From: Tetrahymena thermophila SB210
Taxonomy: Eukaryota > Ciliophora > Oligohymenophorea > Hymenostomatida > Tetrahymenidae
Direction of reading: 5' to 3'
NCBI RefSeq assembly: GCF_000189635.1
Contig: NW_002476372.1
Location: 1 to 64,000 of the forward strand
DNA: 64,000 bases
In this document: one piece after another, positions 12,478 to 25,091 of the stretch
How positions within the stretch are numbered: position 1 is the first letter of the stretch
How the letters are laid out: each line of letters opens with the position of its first letter
Made by a program: the position numbers and the translations under genes
Notes under the pieces: generated by a model
Told to the model about the DNA's origin: nothing
Databases searched by the model: none
What the model saw: only the letters and a program-made list of their open reading frames with translations

Positions 12478-14668
12478 TTAAAATTGTTCTAGCAGTTAGT
12501 TAGTTTCTGATATAATTGATACTTTGAAGCAACAAAAAGATTTAAGAACCCTCGTGATCGATCTTTAGTATTAAAAAATAAAATTAAAGAATTATTTTTC
12601 AAGATAAATAATTATTTTTTTTAAAGTAACAAAAAAATTTAAGATGAAAATGCATCTAAACTGTTTTTAGGAATATCTGAATGCCCTAATCTCACTAATT
12701 TAACATTAAAGCTAGAGTAATTTAAATTTTTAACAATTTATTCTATTAATCTATTTTATTTTAATGATAAGGTATAATAAACTTGGCTATATTTCTAATG
12801 ATTTCTATGTAGCTTTATCAAAGCTTTAGAGTGTTTCAAATTTAAATCTTAATTTAGGGTAAAAATTTGCTTCTATTAAAAATCTTGTATAAATATTTGA
12901 TATTAATAAATAATTAAATTAAATAAAGAAGCAATTATGTTGGTGAAAATGGTATACCTCTTTTAGGATCTAACTTAGCTTTATTAAAGAATCTCAAAAT
13001 TTTGACTCTTAACTTGGAGTAACTTTATAATTTATTAATAAATATGAAAAAATATCAAATTATTCATTATAAAAAGCTGCAACAATATTGGATAAATAGG
13101 GGCTAGTCGACTAGGCTCTGCATTAATAAATTTCAATAATCTTACTAGCTTGTTTCTCAGCCTTTAGTAATAAGCTAATCTTTTATTTATTAAAGATTTA
13201 ATTGGTTGTTATCAAGTTAATTTCAACTTTAAGAAATTAAATCTTCAAAATTTTAATTGATTTTATTTAAATAAATAAATGGGATAACTCTTTATTTCTC
13301 AAATAATATTTAAAAATGCAATTTTCTTCTATTTTAATTATTAATAAAAATTTGAAAAGTTCTAATAATATAGGAAATAATGGAGTGTTTGCTTTATGCT
13401 CTTACATTTCAGACATTGAAAAAATAGAAAATTTAGAGCTTTGTTTTGGGTAAAACACATTTTACATATTTATTTTCAAATAAATTTCCCTTTTTAAACT
13501 TAAAGAACAAATAACATCCTCATAAAAGGCGCATAAGACTTATTCGATTGTTTAGCGAATAGTAAAAAATTAAAAAGCTTGGCTGTAGATTTAGGGTACA
13601 ATAAATTATTTTTTATTTTTAAAAATAAATAAATAAATTGTTTTAGTTTCTATTAACTCATTTAAAATAAATTATAAAATAACTTAGAGGAAATAAAATA
13701 AGTGGAAAATCTAATTTTACATAGTCTCTCTGTCATTTAACTTTTCTTAAGAGTTTAAGCTTAAATATTTGGTAAAAAGCAATTTATTTATTTATTGGTT
13801 ATTTTAAAATTCTTTTATTTAATTTTTTATATAATCAATCTTATTTCTTAACAAATAAAATTAATTTTTTAGATTTTTATAGAAAATTATTTTTACAAAA
13901 CTTAAAGTGATGTTGTCTATCTGACTGAATATTGATTACTTAATTGAGAATTTACAGTTTGTATTTAGCAAAATAAATAAAAAAAACATTTACATTTAAT
14001 TATTATAAACTAAAATATTAATTAAATAGGGGCTGTGATATTGGTATTCAAGGTGGCAATTTGCTAGCTTCTAGTTTATCAAAATGCAAAGCTCTAGCAG
14101 CTTTATCACTTGATATTTCGTATGATAAACATTTTTCATAAATAAAATATATTTTCAATTTATATTAAAATAAAATAAAAAGATTCAACCATATTAATGC
14201 ATAAAGTATTATTGATATAAATCAAGCTTTGATAGATAATTGTAAAATAAGTAGTTTATCTCTTAAAACTAGGTAACAAACATTTCATAAATTTAACTAA
14301 TTATTAAAATATAAAAATGGATGGATGGAATACTTATAAAATATTATTTAATATATATAATTCTCCATACATTCTACAATATTTTTCAAATAAAAATAAG
14401 TTTCGCTGATATTGGTTAAGAAGGTTTGAAGAATTTAAGCAGTTCTATTAAAAATAATAAAAGTCTTCATCAACTTACAATTGAGTTTAAGTAATTTTTA
14501 AAAAATAAAATATTTATATTTGATATAGTCTTAAAAATTAATTAATATTAAAAAAGTGGTCATTATATGGGAAGTGAAGCAAATTAACTATTGAAAAGAA
14601 AAATACTAAAAATGCAAAGACTTGTTAAGTTTGTTGATAAATGTGCTCCAGTTATTATTTAATTATGA
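12478..14668 (+). CDS. Diverged plus-strand LRR protein, 3' part with first exon unassigned; may be decaying
   Basis: Plus-strand exons with GT-AG phase-2 boundaries: 12478-12567, 12627-12716, 12772-12858 (87 nt), 12929-13018, 13077-13166, 13360-13449, 13506-13595, 13688-13771 (84 nt), 14030-14119, 14183-14272, 14401-14490 and terminal 14557-14668 (TGA). Each encodes one LRR, for example CPNLTNLTLKLE and NLKILTLNLE. Repeats are much more divergent than in the minus-strand genes. Two expected exons are bad: about 13207-13290 has no donor, and about 13873-13960 has TGA in the conserved frame. Symmetric phases would let both be skipped. The first exon and start codon were not identified, so the true start is upstream. 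It is either an old functional gene or an early pseudogene. Confidence 0.65.
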
Positions 14669-15603
14669 ATATACATACATTTTTTATTAAAAAAGTATAA
14701 TTCTTCATCTTTATCATAATTTATTTTTACATTTTTAAAACCAATTTATAAAATATCTAGCTGTATTTGAAGAAAAAATATATGTAAAAAGAATTCTATT
14801 TTGCAAAAATATTTTATTTTTTTAACACAATATTCAATTTTTATATAAAATTATTGAAGTACTTACTGTATATTTTCATTAAATTACTATCTTTTTCCAG
14901 AATTAAAACTCAAAGATATCTTAATCATGTAATTTTGGAATTAATGGTGCGATTAGATGTGCTCTTTGTGTACTTTTTGAAAACTTATGGAATATTTATT
15001 TGCTTTCATAAAATTAGTATGAAATAAAAAAATTAATATTTGTTCTTTATTATTAATTTGAGTATATTTTAAAAAATTTCCTAAATTTTTCTTTATCATA
15101 CTTGCTTGAGTTCTTTGCTAGTTAGTTCCTTTTCTAGTTTACATTTTAATGAATAATTTGTTTCTTTGCTCTTTCTTATTTTACAAATTTACCTAATTAT
15201 TTTACTAAAAATTCTATGGCTTAAGTATCGTTTCTTAATTGAATTAATGGATATATAATTTAAAATTTATGGAGAAATTAAATTTGCTTATTTTCTTTCT
15301 TATTTCTTCTTTTAAATTCTGTTTACAGAAGAAAGGAAAGTGTAAATGTAATAAGTATTAGATAAAATTTTAAATATAACAACAAAAATAGAAAGGAAGA
15401 AAACACTTACTTATTTTTAATAGTTTGATTACTTAATGAGTGTTTCCCAAAAATTTAATCAACTAAATAAATATATATATTTGATAATATTTGATTTGTT
15501 AGTAAATATTAATTAATCTTTTTCTTAAAATAGTAGAAGTTTGTTTTAATAAAATAAATAATAAGAACCAACTTAATATTACTAATAGCAATATCAAACA
15601 AAC
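14669..15603 (+). promoter_or_regulatory. 5' flank of the first array gene, conserved with the flank of the third
   Basis: No gene was seen. About 14890-15603 aligns by eye with about 21960-22614, the flank of the near-identical gene at 22615, including a shared block just before the ATG (TTTTTCTTAAAATAGTAGAAG). This duplicated flank probably contains promoter and 5' UTR. No TATA or factor site can be called in such AT-rich DNA. Confidence 0.5.
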
Positions 15604-17770
15604 ATGATTTATTCTAGATTAGATTTATTTTCTTCTCAATTCTCATTTAACACTGGTAATCATTAAAATAGAAGAGGAACTTTGTTTGGAACTATCCTTT
15701 CCTTATGTGTTTTTATAATAACGATATCTTACTTTATTTACATAATCTAATAATATACAAACAATCAAATAGAACCAACTTTTAGATCATAAAGTTTCAT
15801 TAATAATGATTTGATTGAAGTTCCATTAAGCAGTGATTTAGTAGGATTTAGATTTGAAAACGGTAATGTTAATTAATAATAGCTTTCAACTAATAAAACC
15901 TATATAGTTTACTAAGCCTTCTTTTTCTATAACTCACCAAATAATAATTAATTTATACCTCTTGACGTGATTGATTGCACTAATCCTGATCTTTTGGGAT
16001 TTAAATGCTTGGATTTCAATAAAGTATCTAATTATACACTTTCCCTTGACACAAAGCAGAATCAAAAATCTTCAATTCAGATTTTTACTTATGGTTGCCT
16101 TGATATTGACTCTTTAAAAACTACAATACCTGATAATTGTGCTGAATAAACTGAAATTGATTAGATGATCAATAGTATCAATTCTGTTTTAAGATACAAG
16201 TTGTATACTTCTTAGTATAATACAACTTCATAAAGTATGTAAGTTAACTATAGAAATGCTTACGTTTACACAATAGCAAGTTAATCAATAATAACTTAAT
16301 TAAAAACATAAAAATAAAATACTTCAATCAAATAAGGATTGATTGTTTAATCATAATCTTCTTTTTCTTCGCCAATTTAATATAGCTAATAAGATTTAGG
16401 CTATGATAGATAATATGCTCTTAATAATGTAGGAGGTGGTGCATATAATGTAGCCTTATTATTAATAGATGAAATAGTTTAATAAATATAAATTTAATAT
16501 CCTACTTTACCATAAGTTTTTGCACTAGTCAATAGCATATTTACACTGATGATGTTTTTGGGTATTTTTGGAAGAATGATCTCACAAAATTCTATTTAAA
16601 AGGACTTTTTCTTACTTTTCTTAAAGAACATATATTAGGATAATTACTTATAAATTTTGAAGAAGATTAACATCTAATAAAAATAAAAAAAAGACATATC
16701 AAATCAAGATGATTTAGATGAGTAAAAATAATAAAATGACATCGATAAAAAGGAAGATTAAGAAAGAGATTATGATAAAGTAATTTTTGTTCCAACTTTC
16801 AATAATAAGCAAAAGGTTTCCTTAGAGCTTGAGCAGTAAGATAATATGACTTAAAATAATTATATTAGCATTTCACTAAATAATGATAATAATTTAAAAA
16901 AAACTCAAAACTTATAAAACAACTAAGTTACTCCTATTTAAACATATGCTGATTAAAAGTTTTAAGAAAAGTAAAACTCAAGCAGAAATACCTTTTCAGA
17001 AACAGATTTTGTTGCTTAAGGAGTTTTTACTAGCAAGTAAAAGAGTTTGCAAAAAGATCTTATTTCTCCTACTTTTTCTTAAAATACTAGCTTTATAAAA
17101 ACTAATTTTAATAGGCAGAGTTACCAGTCTTCGCAATATGCAAAAGAAAAAATTCAGTTATAAAGTGACAAAAATCAAATAAAGTTGATAGAAGATTTGA
17201 AGGCTATCCATAACACAAGTAATTAAAAGGCTATTTATGATGAAATGTTTAATATAAAGTAATAGAAAACATATTTTTTTTAATATAATTTTAAAATATA
17301 TTTTAATTTTATTAAAAGTTTCTTGAAAAAAGAATAAATCAAAGATCTACAAAGCATATAATTCTAAAAAATATAATATTAAATAAAGAAGGAGCTAAAT
17401 ATTTTAAATTTTTTAAAAGATATAATCATGTTAAAAAAAGCTGTTATGATGCTGTTAACAAAGGAGCAGCTGGCAGCTCTTTAGATTGTTGGCTGTTCTT
17501 CAAGCTTTTTGGAGCTAAACTTAAGTAATGAAGACCTTAACATAGAAGAATTAGGTAAATTTATAATAGTAAAATATCAATAAATATTTAATTTTATTAG
17601 AAAAAAGTAAACGAATTAGTCACTATGAAATTCAATATGCAATTCTTCAATCTCATAGAATTTAGTAATAGCAAATAGAAAATTTTATATAAAGAAGCAA
17701 TTAAAACGAAGAAATGAGTATTGTTGATAAGAGGATTTTATCTTCTATAAAAAAATGTCATTAAATTTGA
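15604..17770 (+). CDS. Two-TM Cys-containing membrane protein, subfamily A (A1 type), intact
   Basis: Three exons: 15604-17258, 17319-17554 and 17601-17770 (TGA), 686 residues. The N-terminus MIYSRLDLFSSQFSFNTG is cytoplasmic by the usual rule, because RR precedes the membrane segment. Membrane segment 1 is about residues 27-48. The ectodomain of about 255 residues has cysteines at 125, 135, 165 and 179, the last in a PDNCA motif. Membrane segment 2 is about 306-327. A long Gln/Asn/Lys-rich tail follows. Exon 2 carries LTKEQLAALQIVGC and exon 3 ISHYEIQYAIL. Many Gln codons are TAA or TAG. The architecture recalls two-TM channels or receptors with a large outer loop, but no family was recognised and I assign no function. 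It is close to identical to the gene at 22615. Confidence 0.85.
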
Positions 17771-17982
17771 TTGAAATATAATCAATATATAATATGAAAA
17801 AATCACTGTTGTTTTATTTTAATTTTATTTATAATATGCTAATATATTTTTACTCTCTCTTTTTTTCGTATTTAATTTAAGTAGTCAACTTTTCAAAATA
17901 CATTTTTTATTATTTTTTTCATTTATTTGTTAATACAAATAGTAATAAAAACAAAATTTATTGTTAAGAATAATATGAAGAA

Positions 17983-18385
17983 ATGAATAGATTAATTCAA
18001 TTTTTTATTGAAAAAAGTGCTTTATAAATTTACCAACCAAATTAAAGTTAATTTATCAGCCGATTATAAAAATAAAAAAGACACTTTAATAATAATAAGT
18101 AATGAGGTAATAAATAAATAAGCCTCAATTTAAGTAAGCTAACGATTGGATGACTAACATAAAAAAAACTAATAATAAAATGAATAAATATACAATTAAA
18201 TGCCAAGTGCATCAATTTATTTAGCAAATCATCACTTTTATTGTAAGCCTAATAATATAAATCATTAAAAATAAAACTACTAAAATAGGAATTATTACAG
18301 ACATAACAGCAATAAAAATTTATATAATAAATTGAATGATGAACAAATACTATCTTAATTATTAAATGCTAATAATTTAATTATA
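17983..18385 (+). pseudogene. Degenerate copy of the small Gln-rich gene at 25092
   Basis: The ATG at 17983 begins MNRLIQFFIEKSA, matching exon 1 of the gene at 25092-25886. The intron and the beginning of exon 2 are deleted, and the remaining exon-2 sequence (from about 18058; shared blocks ANHH and NHQ..) is in another frame. An in-frame TGA follows soon after the fusion. It is a decayed duplicate produced together with the duplication of the neighbouring membrane-protein gene. Confidence 0.55.
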
Positions 18386-19674
18386 AATTAATGTATAATA
18401 AAAATACTTACTATTTATTATTTTTCTATTTAAATAATAGTGTTCTAAATTTAATATATCAAAATATTTCAAATATCATTCATATATCAATATTAACTTT
18501 AAATAAAAATGTTATCAAATTTTTTATTTTTAATTATTCAAAAAAATATTCATAAATAATATTTTAATTTTAAAATAAAAAATTATTTTATTTAGAGTGT
18601 ATATATATTGGTCTAAATTAAAAACTAATATCACTAATTTAAATACTGTCATCTATTAAATTTATATCAAATACAAATATTATTTTCTTTACAATTTATT
18701 AACACATTTTTTTTTTTTGATATTGATTATATTTAAGCTACCTTTTGAATAACATCTAAAATGAAATATATAAAATGATTAAAAATTCAGATGTTTTACA
18801 AAGTTAATAGATATTGTTTTCTGAAGTTTTAAAATGATTAGCTGAATTTAATAGAAATTATAAAAAAAGATAATATTTTTAATAAAAAAATATTGTTCAT
18901 TAATGAATGTAAAGAAATTTTAATAAAATTAATTTTTATTTAAAATAATTTCAAATTAAGAAAAAATATTTTAGGAATTTAATTATTTCTTTTTATTTAT
19001 TAAATTTGTTAAATATAAAAGGTAAAATAAATTTCTACTTATAATTTATAAAATAAACTAATAAATTAATGTAAAGTTTAAGTAATACTATTATACAATA
19101 ACCCAATTAATATTATAAACATTTATTTTACAAATAAAAAAATATTTTTAAATTCATTCAACAAAATTAAGTAATTTACTAAAATTATTTTTTAAATATT
19201 TAGAATTTTCTTAGTTTATATATATATGCAAATAATTATTTATTTATACACTTTATTAAAGGTATGAAGGTAAAAGTAATTTCTACATAAAATTTATTGA
19301 TAAATAAACTAGAGAAAAGCTTCAAAATAATATTATCATGCTATTATCCAATAACTTAATTAATATTATTTTTATTTAACTTTATATTTTAATAAAATTA
19401 ACAACAAAAATCTAAGAAAAAAAAATCCATTATTAAAAATGGAACTTTAATCTATTAATTTGTTTTTTTTAAGTAAAATAGTATGCAAACAATTTTGTGT
19501 TATTAATATGAAACCACTTTATACCTCAAATTTTAATTGGTTAGTTCTTAATTAATCAATAATATTTTTATTTATTTAACAATATTAATTAATATCTCTC
19601 TCCTTAAGTCGTAGTAGCAGTAGTAGTAGTAGAAGTTTGTTTGAAGCTTTATAAAATATTTTGATTTAACGAAA
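18386..19674 (+). other. Intergenic, AT-rich, with a short GTA-triplet repeat before the next gene
   Basis: No gene was supported. About 19190-19674 resembles the flanks of the other A2-type genes (26460-27124, 29930-30577 and 34860-35539) and likely includes the promoter. A GTAGTAG triplet tract lies at about 19607-19634, about 40 bp before the ATG; it is shorter in the related flanks. Confidence 0.5.
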
Positions 19675-21826
19675 ATGATATATTCTAAGTTAGATTTTTT
19701 TTCTTCTTGCTTTTCATTCAATACAGGCAATCAATAAAAAAAAGAGGTACATTATTTGGTACAATCCTCTCGCTTTCTATCTTTGTGATAACATTATCTT
19801 ACTTTATCTACATAATAAAATAGTATGTAAACAATTAAATAGAGCCTACTTTTAGGTCTTAAAGCTTCGTTAATAATGACTTGATCTCAGTTCCACTAAA
19901 CAATGATTTAGTTGGATTTAGATTTGAATATGCAACCGATTAGATTAAATAAACCCCAGAAAAGATTTATTTAGTTTATTTGGCTTTCTTTTTTTATAGT
20001 TCTCCTAATGATAATCAATACCTGCCACTCAGCATAATCGATTGTACTAATACTAATCTTTAAGGATTTAAGTGCCTTGATTTTAGCAGTATATAAAATT
20101 ATACATTATCTCTGGACACAAATTAGAACATTAAGTCATAAGTTTAGATCCTTACTTATGGCTGTAGAGATATCGATTCTTTTAAGACTTTTGTCCCTAA
20201 TAACTGCGCTGAATAAAATGAAATTGATAGTTTGATTAATGATATCAACTCTATTTTAAGGTTAAAGCTTTATACATCTTAATATAATATTACCTCTTAA
20301 GGGATAGAGGAAAGATATAGAAATGCTTAAATTTATACTATAGCAAGTTAATCCATATTAACATAATTGAAAATATAAAATTAAAATACTTCAATAAAAC
20401 AAGGTTTGATAGTTTAAACAGAGTCAAACTTTAATTCACCAATTCAATATAGTTAATAAGATTTTGGCTATGATAGATAATATGCTCTACAATAAATTGG
20501 AGGTGGTGCATATAGTGGAGTATCAATTTTTATTGATGAACTTGTTTAAGAAATATAAATTTAATATCCAACTTTGCCATAAGTGCTTGCACTCGTAAAT
20601 GGTATTTTTACTCTATTAATGTTTACAGGTATTTTTGGGAGAATGGTTTCATAAAATTCGATAAATAAAGACCTTTTCTCTCTATTTTTAAAAAACATAT
20701 ACCAAGACAGTTATTTAAAGATAATAAATAACACTAAACATATTCAATAGTTAGAGGAAGAAATTGAATCAAGTATAGATGAACAAGGTTTGTAAGAATA
20801 AAAATAAAATGATTAAGAATCAAAAAGTGATAAAGAAAAGTAAAATGAAGAACCAATAATAATTCCGGCTTTTAAAAATAAAAAGAAAGCTTCACCAGAA
20901 CAAGATTAATATAATAATAGTATTTCTAATAACGCAGATTATTTAGTAAATGTTTAAAATAATAATTAAAAAATAAATAACTAATCTAATGATTAAATTA
21001 ATAATTTTATGTTTTAAGGAACCTAAAATAATTCAAACATTAAATCAAATATTATCACAGATGCAAAATCAATAATTTAGTCTGTAATTGATGTTAGACA
21101 GAAGAATTTTCAAATTGATTTTTTAACTAATAATTCGCCATAAAATGCAAGCTTGATAAAATCTGTTTTAAATAAGTAATCAAATTTTTAATAGTATTAA
21201 GTTAAGGAGAGAAATAGCATATTAGCCAAGAACTAAGTTTTGTTATAAAATTTTAATGCAATTAAAAATACTAAATGCTCATACAAAATAAAAGGTGATA
21301 TCCCTTAGAAAAAGTAACATTTTTTAATTTATTTTGATAAATATTTTATTTTTAATAAAAGTTTTTAGAAATCAGGATAAAAAGAAGGTGGCATCAGTAA
21401 ACTTTAATTTTAAAAAGTTGAATACTAAATCAAAAAAGATCTAAATATTTTAAACTTTATACAAGATATAATTCTATTAAAAAAAGCTGTTATGATGATA
21501 TTGACAAAAGATTAGCTAGCTGCTATGCACCTAATAGGGTGCTCTTAAAGTTTTTTAGAATTAAATTTGAGCAGTGAAAATTGTAATTTAAATTAACTAG
21601 GTAAATTTATTCATCTTTATTTAACTTTTAAATATATTTTTAAATAAATAAAGAATATAGGAATAAGTTAAGCCATTATGAAATGTAATTTGCTATTTCC
21701 TAATAGAAAAAATTCTAAGAGTAATATCTATCAGAATTTTTATCAAGATGCACTAATGTTGAAAATACTAGTGAACTTGATTAAAGAATTTTGTAGGCTA
21801 TTTAAAAATGTCATTTAACGAGCTGA
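19675..21826 (+). pseudogene. Two-TM membrane protein, subfamily A (A2), single-base frameshift near the start
   Basis: Layout as in the other A genes: exon 1 19675-21313, exon 2 21362-21600, exon 3 21654-21826 (TGA). The ATG and first about 20 codons (IYSKLDFFSSCFSFNTGNQ) are one base out of frame with the rest. A run of eight A at 19736-19743 is one base short of what the conserved KRGTLFGT frame needs. After it the frame is open to the end with all landmarks: four cysteines, the second membrane segment, and both C-terminal motifs. No ATG exists in the downstream frame near the start. It is either a recent pseudogene or a homopolymer sequencing error; everything else looks functional. Confidence 0.7.
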
Positions 21827-22614
21827 AATAAATTAATAAACTAATAAATTTTAATATTTTTATTTTTTATTTTTATTATTAAAATGATCTAATTATCTAC
21901 CATAATTATCCCTAAATTTTATGTATAAATCATTACTTGAAGTTAAATAAGAAGTTTTTTTTGAAAATTTTAAAAATGCAATTTTGGAATCAATGGTCGC
22001 CGTACTCTTTTTACTAACTAATCGAATATTAGTTTTAATAAAAATTATATGAAACAAAAATAAATATTTGTTCTTAATTAATAACTTGAGTAAATAATTT
22101 TAAAAATTTCATAAATTTTTCTTTCTCATACTTGGTTGATATTTCTTTCTAGTTACTTTCTTTTTTTGTTTACATTTTAAATTTAATAAAAGAATAATTT
22201 ATTTGTTTCTTACTTTCGTTATTCAACTCAGTTTTTTATTAAAAATCCTATGGTTAAATATTATTTTAAAATTTAATTAATGGATAGATATGTACAAATT
22301 TATGGAGAAATTGAATTTGCTAAAATGCTTATTTCTTCTCATTACTTCTGTTTACAGACGAAAGAAAGTAAAAGTGAGAAAAATATTAGATACAATATTA
22401 AATACAACAACACAATAGAAAGGAAGAAAACACTTTTTTCATAATTTGATTACTTAATTAATGTTACACAAAAAATTAATAAATCTGAATTAATCAACTA
22501 ATTGTGAAAATATTTGATTTATTAATAAATATTAATTAATCTTTTTCTTAAAATAGTAGAAGTTTTTACAAGATAGTAAGGACCAACTTAATAATAATTA
22601 AAACAATATCAAAC
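21827..22614 (+). promoter_or_regulatory. 5' flank shared with the gene at 15604
   Basis: AT-rich with no gene. From about 21960 it is a second copy of the flank at 14890-15603, up to the ATG at 22615. It probably holds the duplicated promoter. Confidence 0.5.
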
Positions 22615-24789
22615 ATGATTTATTCTAGATTAGATTTATTTTCTTCTCATTTCTCATTTAACACGGGTAATTAGTAAAATAGAAGAGGAACTTTGTTTGG
22701 AACTATCCTTTCCTTATGTGTTTTTGTAATAACGATATCTTACTTTATATACATCATCTAACAATATACAAATAATCAAATAGAACCAACTTTTAGATCA
22801 TAAAGTTTCATTAATAATGATTTAATTGAAGTTCCATTAAGCAGTGATTTAGTAGGATTTAGATTTGAAAACGGTAATGCTAGTTTGTAATAAATTTCAT
22901 CTAATAAAACCTATATAGTTTACTTAGCCTTCTTTTTTTATAACTCACCAAATAATAATTAATTTATACCTCTTGAAGTGATTGATTGCACTAATCCTGA
23001 TCTTTTGGGATTTAAATGCTTAGATTTCAATAAAGTATCCAATTATACGCTTTCTCTTGACACAAAAAATAATCAGAAATCATCAATTCAGATTCTTACT
23101 TATGGTTGTCTTGATATTGACTCTTTAAAAACTACAATACCTGATAATTGTGCTGAATAAACTGAAATCGATTAGATGATCAATAATATCAATTCTGTTT
23201 TAAGATACAAATTGTATACTTCTTAGTATAATACAACTTCATAAAGTGTGTAAGTTAACTATAGAAATGCTTACATCTACACAATAGCAAGTTAATCAAT
23301 AATAACTTAATTAAAAACATAAAAATAAAATACTTCAATCAAATAAGGATTAATTGTTTAATCATAATCTTCTTTTTCTTCTCCAATTTAATATAGCTAA
23401 TAAGATTTAGGCTATGATAAATAATATGCTCTTAATAATGTAGGAGCTGGTGCGTATAGTGTAGCCTTGTTATTAGTAGATGAAATAGTTTAATAAATAT
23501 AAATTTAATATCCTACTTTACCTTAAGTTTTTGCACTAGTCAATAGCATATTTACACTGATGATGTTTTTGGGTATTTTTGGAAGAATGGTCTCATAAAA
23601 CTCTATTTAAAAGGATTTTTTCTTACTCTTCTTAAAGAACATATATTAGGATAATTACTTACAAATTTTGAAGAAGATTAACATTTAATAAAAATAAAAA
23701 AAGGATATCAAATTAAACTCAAATCAAGATGATTTAGAGGAGTAAAAATAATAAAATGACCTAGATAAAAAGGATGATTAAGAAAGAGATAATGATTAAG
23801 TAATTTTTGTTCCAAATTTCAGTAATAAGCAAAAGGTGTCCATAGAGTTTGAGCAGTAAGATAACATGACTTAAAATAATTACATTGACAATTAACCAAA
23901 TAATGAGAATAATTTAAAAAAAACTCAAAACTTATAAACCGATTAAGTTAATTATACTTAAACGTATGCTGATTAAAAGTTTTAAGAAAAGTAAAACTCA
24001 AGCGGAAATACGTTTTCAGAAATAGATTCTGTTGTTTAAGGAGTTTTTACTAGCAAGTAAAAGAGTTTGCAAAAAGATCTCATTTCTCCTTCTTTTTCTT
24101 ATAATACTAGCTTTATAAAAACTAATTTTAATAGGCAGAGTAACCAGTCTTCGCAATATGCAAAAGAAAAAATTCAGCTTTAAACTGAGAAGAATCAGAT
24201 ATAATTGATAGCAGATTTGAAGGCTATTCATAATACAAGTAATTAAAAGGCTATCTATGACGAAATGTTTAATATAAAGTAATAGAAAACATATTTTTTT
24301 AATATAATTTTAAAATATATTTTAATTTTATTAAAAGTTTCTTGAAAAAAGAATAAATCAAAGATCTACAAAGCATATAATTCTAAAAAATATAATACTA
24401 AATAAAGAAGGAGCTAAATATTTTAAATTTTTTAAAAGATATAATCATGTTAAAAAAAGCTGTTATGATGCTATTAACAAAGGAGCAGCTGGCAGCTCTT
24501 TAGATTGTTGGCTGTTCTTCAAGCTTTTTGGAGCTAAACTTAAGTAGTGAAGACCTTAACATAGACGAATTAGGTAAATTTATAATAGTAAAACATCAAT
24601 AAATATTTAATTTTATTAGAAAAAAGTAAACGAATTAGTCACTATGAAATTCAATATGCAATTCTTCAATCTCATAGAATTTAGTAATAGCAAATAGAAA
24701 ATTTTATATAAAGAAGTAATTAAAACGAAGAAATGAGTATTGTTGATAAGAGGATTTTATCTTCTATAAAAAAATGCCATTAAATTTGA
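22615..24789 (+). CDS. Two-TM Cys-containing membrane protein, subfamily A (A1 type), intact
   Basis: Exons 22615-24278, 24338-24573 and 24620-24789 (TGA), 689 residues. It is the near-identical partner of 15604-17770: the same exon 2 and 3 lengths, almost the same introns, and a homologous 5' flank, implying a recent duplication of about 3 kb. It has MIYSRLDLFSSHFSFNTG, membrane segments at about 27-48 and 305-327, the four ectodomain cysteines with PDNCA, a Gln/Asn-rich tail, LTKEQLAALQIVGC in exon 2 and ISHYEIQYAIL in exon 3. Paralogue differences include CAA/TAA and CAG/TAA swaps at the same codon, direct evidence for TAA as Gln. Function is unknown. Confidence 0.87.
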
Positions 24790-25091
24790 TTGAAAGATAA
24801 TCAAAATATAATATGAAAAAATCACTGTTGTTTTATATTAATTTTATTAATATATTGCTAATATATTTTTACTCTCTCATTTTTTCATATTTAAGCAGTC
24901 AATTTATAAATACATTTTTTATTTATTTAACACTATGTTTGTTTAATTGGGTTTTAAAATCTAAAAATTGTTAGCTTTGAAATGAATTAAAAAGAAGAAT
25001 TTTTTAAATAGATTGATAATTAAATAAATAAATGTAATTTCATTTATTTTTTAATAAAATCAAAATTTATAGTAAAGAATAATAAGAAAAA

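Noticed and set aside
24016..24231. Minus-strand 71-codon frame
   Set aside because: Lies opposite the coding tail of the gene at 22615; an antisense shadow.
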